Assembly (NCBI GenBank): GCA_002189035.1
Contig: NEEC01000014.1
Location: 1,800,501-1,864,500 of the forward strand
Origin: Utricularia gibba
Taxonomy: Eukaryota > Streptophyta > Magnoliopsida > Lamiales > Lentibulariaceae
DNA length: 64,000 nucleotides
Reading direction: 5' to 3'
Part shown: piece by piece, positions 1-15,043 of the stretch
Numbering within the stretch: position 1 is the stretch's first letter
How the letters are laid out: every line of letters begins with the position of its first letter
Position numbers and translations under genes: made by a program
The notes under the pieces: generated by a model
The model's input: only the letters and a program-made list of their open reading frames with translations
Told to the model about the DNA's origin: nothing
Databases searched by the model: none

Positions 1-3578
<3,578 letters not shown>

Positions 3579-4409
3579 GGCATGGAAGTGTGGAAGGGGA
3601 GCTATTGGATCCAAGATGGAAACATTATTCTGAATGTCAACTCTGAAAGTATGTTGAAACATTTTCATTGACAGAATCCGGTGATCATACCCGCATACAT
3701 CAGGCTTTCAGAAACAAGACGCTGGTTCATGGAGCTTGAACAATTGAAGGATCTGAGTCATATTATGACATAAATCAATTCTGCACAGTGTTAAAGGGAT
3801 GTTATGTTCCTGGTAAGAATGGTACCTGAAACGGGACATTCCTTGTTAGCATTGAATCAACAAGGGCTTCACAAGGCAGCGAATCAAGAAGTGGCCAACA
3901 ATTAAACTAGGAAACCAACATGAATGCAAACCTAACCGAAAGTAACATCTCCTTACTCCTTTATGCCAAGCTTTAATTCAGGCAGCAAGACCATCTCCTT
4001 CCTTTCCTGGAACCAGGTCCACGGCATCATTTCACTGGAATTCACATCACACGGAACTTGGAATCTTCAATATGAAAAATTTGCTTTTCTAAATGCTTTA
4101 CTCGAGATATACTGTTGCCTCATTTTTTCCATCCATGGCTGGAGCTCTTTTTATGGCCGTTGGTAGAAAACAGCAACCAACTGTTCGCCCTCTAGAGGCT
4201 AATGTTGAATGGTGCCAAGGAATTCATTAGCACATACAACGAAGGTCGATCTGGAGTCAGCCTCAAATATGATCTCAAATGTGTATACCGTAGAATGTTC
4301 AAATGGAACGACGTAGAACAAACCCAGATTACAAAAGGTCATATCTGCTGTGTTCCATGTATACATGTTGACATTGTCAAATAAAGTGCATTGGTGGCTC
4401 CATACTTGG
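3579..4409. other. Convergent 3' intergenic region
   Basis: It lies between the 3' ends of the carboxypeptidase (+) and rhomboid-like (-) genes and should hold both 3' UTRs. Small open frames here are not supported by homology or splicing. Confidence 0.6.
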
Positions 4410-6254
4410 TCAATGTGCTCGTGACTCAAGGAGAATGTTTGTGGCTGCATTAACATCATTCCTAGCGCGTATCAATGCTTGCCTTGCTGCATTTCTATCG
4501 AATCCCATCGCAACTAGCGTTGAAATGGATTCCGCATGAGGCTCCAATGTTATCATTCTTGCCGGAACTGGATAGTTTGGCTGATTCCAAAAGTTCAGTC
4601 AGAAACCTCAACGGGATATAAGGAAGTTGAAGAAAAACTTGTTATTTTCCAATAATTTACCTCGACGTTGTGGGCACTGAAGGATGGAACATTTCCAAAG
4701 CCATTCGTAGATGATCTGGTAGGTGATCTGTCATTTCCCAAGGTTGGCCGAGAGGGTCCTGAGAAGAATGATGCAACAAAATTTGGAAACTGAAACAGCA
4801 AGGAGAATCAATTAGATGCAGCAAATGCAAATCACACTTGGGGTGACAGGGTCCTGGATGTAACCTTGATTCTATGTATATGGAAAACATTCAGGCGATA
4901 CAGCAACCCAGAAACCATGCCACAGACTCCAAGCAGCATGGATCTTTTCCAGGATGACAAGAGTAGCTGCAACAAGAATCCCAATATATAAAGTAAACAA
5001 GACACGAGGTTGCAAAGTAAAGAGCATGAGTGAATTCTATTACTTCATGACTCATACTCAGAGTTGATGGGGCGCATGGATTACCTGAAGACCCGCTAAA
5101 TATATAATGGTCTTGTCAGAAAATTTCAGGCTAAACATATGAAACCGCGTTGAAATGGGAATGTCATAATAGAAGGGCACAAATAACGAGAATATAAGCC
5201 CGTAAGGTCCAGAAGTTAAGATTTTCAACGCAGGATCTGCCAACAGAAGAGCCACAATACGTTTATATAAAGGACATGAGGTTCACATGAACGGATGTTC
5301 TCTATATGCAGTTGACACAGCAGGGTGCACGAGAAAGTGAATAATAACCACATCAGAAAAATGAACTACCCCACCTTTAAGTAGCCATAGTGCGAGAAGA
5401 TGAATTGCAGATGAAGTAACGCCAGAGAATATGACAAGAACCTGCAAAAGAAAAATTATTTGGATAGTTCTTCGGAAATTCGTAATTTCAGTGTTGATAT
5501 GAGCTGACATTCAGCAACAGCAACAACACCAAAGTGAATCAACGACATGGGCTGTCACATAATATTTAAAACGCAAGTTTTCTAAGAAGAAAATTTATTT
5601 CATCTGCCACCAATGGTCAAGAAATGGCTTCATACGCCAAGAACCCACCATATATTTGTTGGAACCCATTTGCCTCTCAAACACACGGAAGTAGTAGAGA
5701 AGATATGCGCCGAAAACGAGTTCTGGCGTTGACGAAAAACCAAAAGCTGAAACTATCAGCTTCCATATTTGAAGTTTCTTAAAAATATCCTGCAATAAAG
5801 AGAACGCTGAACTTCTGCTTACTTTCACAGAAAAGCGAAATAAAATGGCAAGAAGGAAATGGAAAGATCCTTCATTTTAATACGCCCAGGAGATGCCAGA
5901 CAAAATTCAGTTAAAAAAAAGAGCACGTCTGTGCGTATGGAAAGAGCACATTAACGCAATAAAAAAACCGCTAGAAACAAACCAACTGGCACTTCAACCA
6001 ATTTCGGGAAAACATTAATCAAAAATAGGCTTCACGAAAGACGAAACCTGATATGAGAAATCAATGTTCCTAGTTCGACCTTGGATCCCAAATACGATTG
6101 TAAAAAGAGCACACGCTATCACTATTATCCTCGTCACCGGCGCGTTGTCTGTAATACAAACGTCGTTATGATGAATCCATAGAGCAACCAAAACTTGCAA
6201 ATTTCATAAAAGGAGACAAAAAGACCTACTGAAACCAGATGGGCCACCGTTCAT
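4410..6254 (-). CDS. RBL18: Rhomboid-like protein with C-terminal UBA domain (RBL18/RBL20, UBAC2-like)
   Basis: A polytopic membrane protein related to UBAC2 and derlin/rhomboid-fold pseudoproteases, thought to act in the ER and ubiquitin pathways. Eight exons on the minus strand: 6230-6254, 6048-6148, 5649-5789, 5375-5441, 5085-5236, 4865-4966, 4661-4789, 4410-4580. They add up to 295 aa with all phases consistent. The N-terminus reads [15 protein letters not shown]. Hydrophobic segments include [27 protein letters not shown] and [15 protein letters not shown]. The C-terminus carries a UBA domain ([17 protein letters not shown] and [13 protein letters not shown]). No rhomboid GxSG catalytic motif was seen, as expected for this branch. 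The first exon has only 25 bases, so automatic predictors may miss it. RBL18 versus RBL20 cannot be decided. The gene is divergent from the PPR gene across about 390 bp. Confidence 0.88.
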
Positions 6255-6312
6255 CTTCCTGGAGAGCCTACTATTGCTCTTAATACTTGTACATACAACT
6301 ACCGATTAAGAT

Positions 6313-6442
6313 TCAGAATTCACCGGCAGGAATCTCAAAGAAAGAAGCGTATTCCTGCAATTCGCGAATCAATCCCTCAACGTCGATCTCCGAGGGCAAC
6401 TTCTTCGTTGGTCTTCCCGCTCCCCCTAAAGGATGCCGCCAT
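6313..6442 (-). other. Candidate 42-codon micro-ORF in the leader of the rhomboid-like gene
   Basis: On the minus strand an ATG at 6442-6440 opens a frame reading MAASFRG. Strictly read, this frame stops after 21 codons (TGA at 6379-6377). If the G-run just after the TTT codon is one base too long, the same ATG runs on through GRPTKKLPSEIDVEG, LIRELQEYASFF and EIPAGEF to a TGA at 6315-6313. That stop is 58 bases before the start of the main gene. The peptide would be charged and amphipathic. Two readings are possible: a real upstream or small-peptide ORF with a one-base error, or chance. The family is not recognised. Confidence 0.3.
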
Positions 6443-6576
6443 TTTAATGAGAAACGGGTTCGGGTTGACCCATTATGTATTTATAATTAAGAGGGGGACT
6501 CATTTGGAAAACCTAGGTTTCTTGGGGCATTTTGTAATTAACAGAACGTTGAGTTACTCATTTGGAAAACCTCTCT

Positions 6577-6585
6577 TTAGGGTTT
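6577..6585. promoter_or_regulatory. Telo-box (TTAGGGTTT) in the PPR/RBL18 divergent promoter
   Basis: TTAGGGTTT is the reverse complement of AAACCCTAA, a motif common near the transcription start of plant housekeeping and translation genes. It lies about 60 bases upstream of the PPR start codon, in the region between two divergent genes. Function is inferred from the motif alone. Confidence 0.5.
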
Positions 6586-6647
6586 AAGAAACTTCGGTTT
6601 CTACCTGCTCATCATTTCTGCGACATTTGAATATTTGGAAGGTTACA

Positions 6648-9114
6648 ATGTTGGCATTTCGTGGATTTTCAGGGCGCTGCAGGTTCCTGCACTTCTTCGG
6701 TTCCACGTAGATGCGTTCGTTTGTCATTTTTTGTTGTTTTTTTGGTGTCTTTGTCTGTCTGTTGTCAATCGTCTTGTCGTGCTCATTTCTCTCTTAGTTG
6801 TAGGCTTCAGAGATCTTTGGTAGAGTAATATGGGATTTTGAGTTTTTTGTCTTCTTGAATACTTTTTTCTTCTCTCAAAGTTTGATTTCTATAAAGGGCC
6901 TTGAATGAATGAACGGTATTGTGTTCATAGTGGTAGTTCATTTTTGGTATTCCAGCGTTCTCTTTTCTTTCTTTTTTTTTTCTGACATCTCATTGCTTTA
7001 GAGGGGTTGCAATTTTGCATTTATTTGTTTGTGATTGTTTTTAGGGGAAGTATTGTTTTCCCTTTTGTAGGATTCGAGGGCATAGCTTTTGGACAGCTCG
7101 AGTTTGCTGCAGGGCATCAGATGTAGGAGGGTGCCCTGAAGATTACTATCCTGAATTATCTGAAAGTCAAGGAAAACCATTGAATAGATTATTCCCTCCT
7201 ACAAGGTTTTATAGCTCCACATCTAGTTGCTTAAGGTCGTATGGAAATATGCACAAATTTTCAGTACAAGCGGGTGCAGAGAGTGGAGAAGAGGAAGCTG
7301 ATGACTTGGAAGATGGCTTTTCTGAGCTTGAAACCCCACATTGTATATCTGAAGAAACTGCTTCTCAAGATGAGAATCATGATGATGAGGTGTTGTCCGA
7401 ACCAGCGCTTGTAGAAGAAGACGATGTTTTTGATGGAGAAGAAACCCTTACTGAAGAGAAAAAAAGGGGCAAAGGGTCAGATATATCTGGGATTACTAAG
7501 GCCCTCTTTGATGCACCCTCCTTGCCTGTGAGCAACATTATGGATAAGTGGGTTGAAGAGGGAAATGAAGTTACAATAACAAAAGCTTCATCCGCCATGC
7601 TATTTTTGAGAAGAAGAAAAATGTTCTTGCGGGCCTTGCAGGTTTATATTCCAACATGCTTCTTTATTGATCAAGCTTGATTTCGTGTTCTATTCGGCAA
7701 AACTTGGATGGAATTGCGTGTCATTTTCGTTAATTTAATACATGTCCAAGGATGGGGAATGATTAGTCGACATGTGTTGAAAACGTAACTCCAAGTTCAT
7801 AGCATTTATTTAGTTCTTTTGCCCATGGCATTAAATATGTGAGATTTATCTTAATTTCTCTTTCAGCTTTCAGAGTGGTTGGAGTCCAGAAAACCTTATG
7901 AATTGACAGACAAATTCTATTCTTCTCATGTTGATCTGCTTGCTAAAGTACGTGGTATTCCTAAGGCTGAGGAATACATTAACCGTCTTCCTACGCCACT
8001 CAAGACCGAACTTGTATATCGGAGTCTGCTTGCAAACTGCATTTCTCGACGTGATGTGAAGAAATCAGAAGAGATTTTTGACAGAATGAAGGAGTCCAAT
8101 TTGCGCATTTCATGCTTCTCTTGCAATCAGATGCTGCTGCTTTACAAGAAAACTAATAAGAAGAAGCTCGCAGATATACTTATGTTGATGGAGGAGGAGA
8201 AAATCAAGCCTTCACTTTTCACGTACTATCTTCTTATTGATGTGAAAGGGCAAGCTAAGGATATTCAGGGAATGGAAATGATTGCTGAGACAATGAAAAC
8301 TGAAGGGTTGGAAACTACCCCCCAAATTCAAGGTTTAATGGCACGACACTATGCAGGTGCTGGTTTGAAAGACAAAGCTGAAGTGCTTCTGAAGGAGTTG
8401 GAAGGTGATGATCTCACAAAGACACGTCAGTTTTGTCAAATACTGCTTCCCGCATATGCTTCCCTTGGAAGAGATGATGAAGTTGATAGGGTATGGAAAG
8501 CCAGTGAGTCTGATCCATCTGTCGAAAAATGCATAGCTGCTGTTGAAGCATGGGGACAGCTAAAGAAAGTTGAAAAGGCCGAGGCAGTCTTTGAGAAAAT
8601 GCTGAAAAAATTAAAGAAGCCGCCCTCCAGATACATCGCCCTTATGCTAAGGGTGTACGCGAATAACAAAATGCTGACAAAGGGGAAGGATCTTGTGAAG
8701 CGAATGGCAGACTTGGATTGCAGAATCGGACCTTTGACGTGGGATGGCCTTGTGAGGCTTTATGTTGGTGCAGGAGAAGTAGAGAAAGCAGACTCCATAA
8801 TGACGAAAGCCATTAAACAGAAAAAGGGGAGGCCTTTGTACCAGACTTTCATGCTAATCATGGATAAGTATGCCGAGAGAGGCGACGTTCACAATGCTGA
8901 GAAGCTTTTCCTCATGACAAAAGAAGCCGGATACGTTGCAGGAGGGCGGCAGTACCAAACGCTCCTCGATGCATATGCAAACGCCAAGGTTCCCGCCTAC
9001 GGCATCGTGGACAGAATGAAGGCTGATCAGATATTTGTCAGCAAAGCCCTGGCTGCTCAGGTGGCTCGACTGAATGCATTCAAGCAGTCTGCTGTGTTGG
9101 AGTTGCTTGACTGA
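6648..9114 (+). CDS. Pentatricopeptide repeat protein, mitochondrial type (At1g80270/PPR596-like)
   Basis: A P-class PPR protein, expected to bind organellar RNA. Three exons: 6648-6706, 7071-7641, 7867-9114. They join in frame (TCC AC|G ATT, CAG|CTT) to give 625 aa. The N-terminus (MLAFRGFSGRCRFLHFFG) is Arg/Phe-rich without acids and looks like a mitochondrial presequence. An acidic linker follows (EEEADDLEDGFSELE), which is shared with the At1g80270 group as I recall it. After that come about ten degenerate 35-residue helical repeats from LSEWLESRKPYELTDKF onward, ending in LELLD. There is no E/DYW extension, so no RNA-editing deaminase domain. The start was chosen because the first exon splices in frame and gives a presequence. 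Confidence 0.9.
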
Positions 9115-9695
9115 CCTGCCAGGTTCCTCCAACTGGAGTTGCACATTCTCATGTGGAACAGAGTGGGCATCTTTTTGGAATTCAGATTCTCTGTGGGTAT
9201 CTTTTCTAGATTTTTTTGTGTATTTTTACTGGTTTTCTTTCACCCCACATTTTCATGTATTTCCACGTTGGCCCCATCGAAGGGCCCAAAGAATTTAGGA
9301 AGCCCAATAATTTAATATCATATTGGCCTCGCCGCTTCATCTTCTGCTCCATTTCGGCATTTCACCGGGAATCTGGTGCCGCAGCCGCTTCTTCGGAAGG
9401 TACGCCGGCGTTATCTTTGTGTTTTTACATATCCTCGTGAATACGGTTGATTGGGCTTGTTCATCATGTGCGTTCAAATTACTAATGATTCGCCTATTTT
9501 TCTCAGCGAGAAGGGTTTCCTCCTGTTACCAGCTTGGGTTTAGGTTAAGCCAAGATGTAGGGTTTCTCATCATTAACCATGAACTGAGGATTTCCATCAT
9601 AAACCATGGATTGACTGCTTTTCCATTGCCGAATGTTGCGTTGCGGTTTTGATTTGCGTGTTTGTTTCTGTTGTTTTTAGGGGGGGAGGCAGAAA
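9115..9695. other. Promoter and 5' UTR intron of the uL18-like gene
   Basis: GGGCCCA near 9282-9288 and AGCCCA at 9301-9306 resemble Site II (TGGGCY) elements of ribosomal-protein promoters. A likely 5' UTR intron runs from 9400 (GAAG|gtacgc) to 9680 (tttttag|gggg). No other coding sequence is supported. Confidence 0.5.
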
Positions 9696-10052
9696 ATGGT
9701 GGTTCCACCGCCGGTGAGACCAGAAAGAGTAACCCAGTTTCTGAAGCCGTACGTTTTGCGGATGCACTTCACCAATAAGTTCGTCCATGCACAAGTGATC
9801 CACACACCCTCTGCAACAGTTGCTTCATCCGCCAGTTCACAGGAGAAAGCTCTGCGGCTAAGCATGCTGAAGGCGAAAGACAGCACAGGAGATGTCGCCG
9901 CCGCTGCAAAAATCGGAAAGATCCTTGGCGAGCGCCTGCTGCTACGAAACATACCCGCGGTGTCGGTTTGCCTTGAGAAGGAGCAGAGGTATCATGGCAA
10001 AGTTAAGGCTGTGATAGATTCATTGAGAGATGTAGGTGTCAAATTGTTGTAG
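9696..10052 (+). CDS. Ribosomal protein uL18 (L18p/L5e) family, organellar type
   Basis: A 118-aa intronless reading frame beginning MVVPPPVRPERVTQFLKPYV. It closely resembles the plant L18p/L5e protein At5g27820 in length and motifs: MHFTNKFVHAQVIHTP, TVASSASSQEKALR, AAAKIGKILGERLL and KVKAVIDSLRDVGVKLL. Proteins of this family bind 5S rRNA in the large subunit. This small form is thought to work in the mitochondrial ribosome, although no clear presequence is seen. It is convergent with the NTR1 gene downstream. Confidence 0.92.
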   Translation: MVVPPPVRPERVTQFLKPYVLRMHFTNKFVHAQVIHTPSATVASSASSQEKALRLSMLKAKDSTGDVAAAAKIGKILGERLLLRNIPAVSVCLEKEQRYHGKVKAVIDSLRDVGVKLL

Positions 10053-10739
10053 CCTTCTCCAATTGCATCTGATGAGGGCAATAGAAGACCACCATATGCC
10101 TTGACTTATTGATTCCACAAATAAACAACTACATTAGCAAGTCTGCAGTGAACAAAGAAGATGATCGGCTCTTCAATTCGTTGTACAGTTGGATTTCTGC
10201 CCTCTCCCCTTCAATGATCAATATGCAAAGCAAAGAGCACCAAGTGTGCTCTATTGCTTCAGGCGATGAGGTTTGAGACTCTACCTTCTGCTCAACTTGT
10301 AGCTTCATCATGTCCTATGCCTGAGAAGAATGGGTAAATCTTGAGGTACAGTAACATAAGCAACAGGTTAAACGGAGAATTTACAGTTGGTATGCAGAAC
10401 TGAAGTTGGATAGCATTTTCAATGTAATAAACTTAAAGAGATGTATGCAGTGTTTCATAAACGTTTCAGTGCAAAAAATAAAAATAAAAATAAAAACAGT
10501 GGCATTATCAACCCAATGGAAATGTCGATGAGAAAAAGGAAACGAGGGGCAACAAACTTATGTTGCGCATGTTTTAACATGAGGAATAGAACGAGGATCA
10601 CAAACAAGACGTCACCTTGGTTACAAAATGTCTCTTTAATTTGAAGCAGTGCCACAATAGTGGAAGCAGACAGGAGGACTGCATTGCGCTCAACTCAAAT
10701 GCTTCCTTGCTTAATTGTTCTGGAAATCCAACTACTGAA
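10053..10739. other. Convergent 3' intergenic region
   Basis: It holds the 3' UTRs of the uL18-like (+) and NTR1-like (-) genes. An A-rich run of AAAAT units lies near 10475-10497. No gene is supported. Confidence 0.55.
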
Positions 10740-13319
10740 TCAATGTCCTTTCCCCCTAGGTCGATTATGCAACTCCAGCAGCTGCTTAAGGGATACTGAC
10801 GACCATTTCTCTCCAGTCTGTGCAAGAATCATTTGATTGAGAGAATCTACCACTACACTTATGTTTCCGAAGCCATAAACCTGATGCCCGTCTCGTGTTC
10901 TTCCAGGCTTGGGCTTGAATAGGAGTCCATTCTGTTGAGCATAAACTTCAACTGCTTCCTTCAAACTCATTTCAGGCATATTGTCAATGTCTTCTGCATG
11001 TACTCCGTTATCCAATCCTGAGGAGGATCGTTGCTGAGCTTGGGCTGCGGATTTTTTCTGGGACTCGAACTGCCTTTGTTCGCGTGCTCTGAGATAGCTA
11101 ATATTCTCTTTCAAACCAGGTGGTGCAACCTCCATGTCAAGAACTGCCTGACTCATCATTTGCAGACCAAGGTTAAGCCTGTAGCGGATATGGTCATTTG
11201 CCTGAAGCTCTGGCGGAAGCTCTTCTTTCCATCCCAGATACCATTTCTCGACTTCATTAAAATTTGGTTTTGAGCATAACCAATGATACAATACTTCTTG
11301 CCATTTATTGAAAAAAACATCCATCAACTGAAGCATGTGATGAGTTGGAATTGAAGTAAGCCACGTTCGTACCCAATCAAATGGCTCAGGATTCTGATTT
11401 GCTGGGTTTATTTGAAACTCATGCATGACATTCAGCAGCTTTGGGATGATACACTGGACCATGAGCCGCTCCCAACTGGCGGCATCAAATACATTCTTCC
11501 ATGGAGAAAGGATATAATAAGCAGACTTATCACTTGGGTGCCAAGCATGCAGAACATTCACCAATTTATGACGAATTGTGTGATAGCAAGTCTCTAACTT
11601 GGTTCCTAGCAGTGGCAACCAAGGATGTATCCATGAATGAATTGGAATGGTTTCTCTACGTGGATCCCAAGAATCTACAGCAGCTGATATCTTTGGCATA
11701 ATTACGCTATCCAGTATGGTCTGCTGGACAGGGGCAGGCAGAAACTCATCCCAAGACTCCAAAAACCTCAGCATTGGTTCAGGGTCCCTCGCTTGCCATG
11801 AGTTGGTTCCAGATATTCTCACAGCAGGAAATACAACTTCCATAAGCACCTGGACATATGGAGAGGCTGCAAATGAGAGCTTAAATGATTCTTGCCCTTG
11901 CAATAAACGCCTCCATTGAGACACTACCTCCCGCCCATGAGTTGGATTCTGGAGAGGGTCCCATCCTTGAAAGACTCTAATAAGTAAAGGTAGAGCATGT
12001 AAAGAAGCAATGGATGCTAGGTTGCACAATGTATAATCATCCGGAAATCTTTTCTGCATATCCATGAACGAGTGCACAAGTGATTCAAGTGTCAGTGTCC
12101 CTAGAGATCTCTTCTCTTCGATTTCATCCAGCACAAGCATGATTTCCTCCATGTTGCCAAGTTGCTGCTTCTGCTGATGTGCCTCTTTTTGCAACTTCTC
12201 TTTTTCCCTCTGCAGAGCCACAACAGTCTCATTTTCATTCCTCAAATCCTGATCCAGCTTCTGTATATCAAGCTCAGCTAGGTCAACCATCAATCTTAAG
12301 TTGTGCTGAAGCTCTGGCATTGGAACATCATTTTCTCGAGCTTTTTCTTCAGCATTCAAGTTCCCTAAGTTTGTCACAACACGTACCTGTGGTCCTCTCA
12401 TATCAAAAACCTTCTCAATAACATCAAGACCACGCTCCTGCTTCTGAGCCAGCAATTCTTCAGCGGTTATATAAGATTTTTTCTTTCGAGAACTCTTTGA
12501 CCACTGTTTTTCTTTTGATCGAATTTCTGCAGACTGGATCATCGCAACAGTGGGCCTTTCAGTTGAATCTGTTAGTGGCGGTTGTGCAGCAACCTCCTTG
12601 TAGTCATTGAAACCCATGCCCATGTTCTTGGGGCGTAACTTTGCCTCTATAGGAGTCACGATTCCCTGTTCATTCTTACCAAGGCCACCTCCCTTGTACC
12701 CCATCTTCTCAAGCAACTTCATTCCAATACCTTTGGTATGCTTCTCGAATGTACCAACACCAGCAGAGCCCAAATCTTTTCTCGAGGAATGGGATGACTT
12801 CTTTGCCAAAGCAGACCTCTCCTTCTCCCTTTCTCGTCTCAGCTGAGCACCTTCCCTGATTTTCATTTCAAAAGGAGTGTGCAGGAAGTTATCATCTTCA
12901 TCTACCCCTTCATCGCGAGTGGCCTTTTCAGAAGATCCAAATCCAAGGCCAGCAGAAGCTCCAAGCCCCAAGCCAGCAGGTTTAAGGTCATCTTCAGACA
13001 TAGCATCCTTATCCTCGACAGTACGATCAATTTCTTGACTTGGAAGAACAGAACCCGTAGAAACAAAATTAACTGGCTTTGTATAATCAGTTTTGCCTAA
13101 ATCTTTCCGACGCTTCCTTGAACCAGAGCCCTCATAGTCAGAGTCACTATCACCAGCCGCAAACACACCGTACAAAACATCTTCCTTCGTCTGGACACGC
13201 TTCTCCCTTCGTTTTCCATAAAATTCACCACCAATCCACTGCCCATCGTCATAATCATTATCCATGCCGAACCTCTCCATTTCTTGATCCTCATCCATAT
13301 TCTCTTCGCGAATAGCCAA
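10740..13319 (-). CDS. NTR1: G-patch spliceosome disassembly factor NTR1/STIPL1 (TFIP11/SPP382 homologue)
   Basis: An 859-aa nuclear protein encoded by one uninterrupted exon. Its homologues (human TFIP11, yeast Ntr1/Spp382, Arabidopsis At1g17070) recruit and activate the DEAH helicase Prp43 for spliceosome disassembly. The N-terminus is acidic (MDEDQEMERFGMDNDYDDGQWIGGEFYGKRREKR in segments), followed by a TIP_N-type region with Gly-rich GLGLGAS. The G-patch lies near residues 200-240 (GIGMKLLEKMGYKGGGLG, then KLRPKNMGMGF). A coiled-coil stretch follows (LDQDLRNENETVVALQREKE), then a long GCFC-type helical domain (WDPLQNPTHGREVVSQWRR, PLLGTKLETCYHTIRHKLV). MAIREENMDEDQE is taken as the start because no in-frame ATG precedes it before a stop. 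An A18 run lies just upstream at 13333-13350. Confidence 0.93.
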   Translation of the reverse strand: MAIREENMDEDQEMERFGMDNDYDDGQWIGGEFYGKRREKRVQTKEDVLYGVFAAGDSDSDYEGSGSRKRRKDLGKTDYTKPVNFVSTGSVLPSQEIDRTVEDKDAMSEDDLKPAGLGLGASAGLGFGSSEKATRDEGVDEDDNFLHTPFEMKIREGAQLRREREKERSALAKKSSHSSRKDLGSAGVGTFEKHTKGIGMKLLEKMGYKGGGLGKNEQGIVTPIEAKLRPKNMGMGFNDYKEVAAQPPLTDSTERPTVAMIQSAEIRSKEKQWSKSSRKKKSYITAEELLAQKQERGLDVIEKVFDMRGPQVRVVTNLGNLNAEEKARENDVPMPELQHNLRLMVDLAELDIQKLDQDLRNENETVVALQREKEKLQKEAHQQKQQLGNMEEIMLVLDEIEEKRSLGTLTLESLVHSFMDMQKRFPDDYTLCNLASIASLHALPLLIRVFQGWDPLQNPTHGREVVSQWRRLLQGQESFKLSFAASPYVQVLMEVVFPAVRISGTNSWQARDPEPMLRFLESWDEFLPAPVQQTILDSVIMPKISAAVDSWDPRRETIPIHSWIHPWLPLLGTKLETCYHTIRHKLVNVLHAWHPSDKSAYYILSPWKNVFDAASWERLMVQCIIPKLLNVMHEFQINPANQNPEPFDWVRTWLTSIPTHHMLQLMDVFFNKWQEVLYHWLCSKPNFNEVEKWYLGWKEELPPELQANDHIRYRLNLGLQMMSQAVLDMEVAPPGLKENISYLRAREQRQFESQKKSAAQAQQRSSSGLDNGVHAEDIDNMPEMSLKEAVEVYAQQNGLLFKPKPGRTRDGHQVYGFGNISVVVDSLNQMILAQTGEKWSSVSLKQLLELHNRPRGKGH

Positions 13320-14447
13320 TACAAAACCACCAAAAAAAAAAAAAAAAAAACCCCCTTCGAACCCTAATCCTCCGGCAACGGAAATTCCGAATCAGAGCCC
13401 AAAATCATACATCAAAAAGCAAAATCCACAATCACATAAGCTGTAACAATTGAACAACAGAAGAACCCACCGAACTCCGAGAGCGCTTCGGAAGAGCAGA
13501 GTCCTCCTCCTCCAGCGCAAGTCTACCGTGGTCGGTATCAGAATAAAACACTAGGGGCGGGAGGATTAACAAACAATAAACACTAATAATAATATTAATA
13601 AATTCAAAAACATAAATAGTGACCATATCCTTAACCTTACATCGCCTCATTATTATTATTATTTTGGATAAATAAAATATCTCATTGTTTAAAATTTACC
13701 CCGAAATAAATATTTTAAAAATATCTCATTATATTTTTAAAAAAAACAATCAATTTATATCTATTTATGTGAAATACCCAAACATTGTTTGATTTAAAAA
13801 TTTAAGATTAATTTAATAAAATTGTGTTATTTAGTATTTAGGTATAATTATATCAATTATATGAGTATAATCATCATTATACTCATATACTAATCTTATA
13901 TATAGGTATATGTATACTCAAGAAAAGTATGGATATTTTTATACTCATATATGAATTTATCTAAATTCAAATAATTTAAACCCATCAACATCTAAATACA
14001 CTAATCAAACAAAGTCCCAATGTCATAATTCTGAGTTTTCTTCTAAATTTAAAGATGGCGACCTGGATTTTGTTCTATTCCTTCCTTGGCTGAAGTGCAG
14101 ACACAGCTGCCAAAAAAGGCATTCTTTCCTCGAAACCAAAGAAACCTCCAACCTTTAAACCTCTGCATGAGCTTCTCATCCAATCCCTCGCGCTAACAAG
14201 CACAAAATGGGTCAAGTCCTCGACAAATTTGGTGAATGAACTTCTCCCTCGGCATTTACTTCCCATGTTAGCAGCCATCTCATGCTGTTGCCCTTCCGGA
14301 AATCTTGTTTTTTTTTTTTTTTGTATTGTTTTGCTCCTGTTGGGGGTGTGCATTCTGTGTATCCAGAAACCGAAAATACACAGATCTTGATTTACCATGT
14401 ACCTTGCTTGCCACCCTTCTCGCATTTCTTGTTTTGATTCTTTGAAC
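13320..14447. other. Divergent intergenic region, strongly AT-rich in the middle
   Basis: It separates the NTR1 gene (-) from the small membrane-protein gene (+). The piece at 13650-14040 is almost pure A/T with no open frames. A T18-type run lies near 14309-14323. The 5' UTRs of both genes should lie at the edges. Confidence 0.55.
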
Positions 14448-15043
14448 ATGGCAGGGAGCAAGCAGAAAAAGGAAGGCGAAGTGATGGCGATTATTGAGAA
14501 ATGCTACGATAAGTTCTTCGTCAACACTGAATCTTGGAGCAAAGCCGACTTCCACCATGCAATCTGTCAGACCTTAGAGTAATCCAGCATCCATTTCCTT
14601 CATCATCTCCTTTGCACCTTCAGTATTAACCATTTTGTCTCCTCAGGGAGCTGAACAAAACCCTGGGCAGCACTCAGTTTCGCGTCCCAAGACCAGCACC
14701 ATCGAACAAGCCTACCAAGTAAGTTAAAATTCCATCACTCTCCGTCTACACAGATAAAGGCGATTTAGGAGGAGTCGAGTTTGTGCTTGAGCAGAAGCAT
14801 CACAAGGGGAAAGGGAAAGAGCTGAAGAAGGAAGAGTTTGAGAAGATTCTGCAAGCAGTGATTGTGGACAGCGGGGTTACGGGCATCGGCGCGAAGGATT
14901 TAGTTTTTTACATTTATGGAATTCCGGCGGCAACCTTACTGTTAAAGCAGCAATTGGCACCGAACATCTTCCCAAACGCCGTATTCATCCCTGCCATCAC
15001 TTCCGCAACTGTTTTTCTGCTTGCAAAGCTCAACAAGATTTGA
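14448..15043 (+). CDS. Small plant protein annotated as EF-hand family (At1g64850-like), one-base frameshift
   Basis: Three exons: 14448-14578, 14647-14718, 14795-15043. It opens MAGSKQKKEGEVMAIIEKC and continues DKFFVNTESWSKADFHHAI, then EELNKTLGSTQFRVP, then KHHKGKGKELKKEEFEKIL. It ends with two hydrophobic stretches (DLVFYIYGIPAATLLLKQ and FIPAITSATVFLLAKLNKI). Exons 1 and 2 total 203 bases while exon 3 needs phase 0, so one base is missing. The break is at the AA at 14689-14690: restoring an A gives VPKTSTIEQAYQK, the expected family sequence. About 150 aa when restored. Homologues carry a calcium-binding label, but I see no canonical 12-residue EF loop. Function is unknown. Confidence 0.75.
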
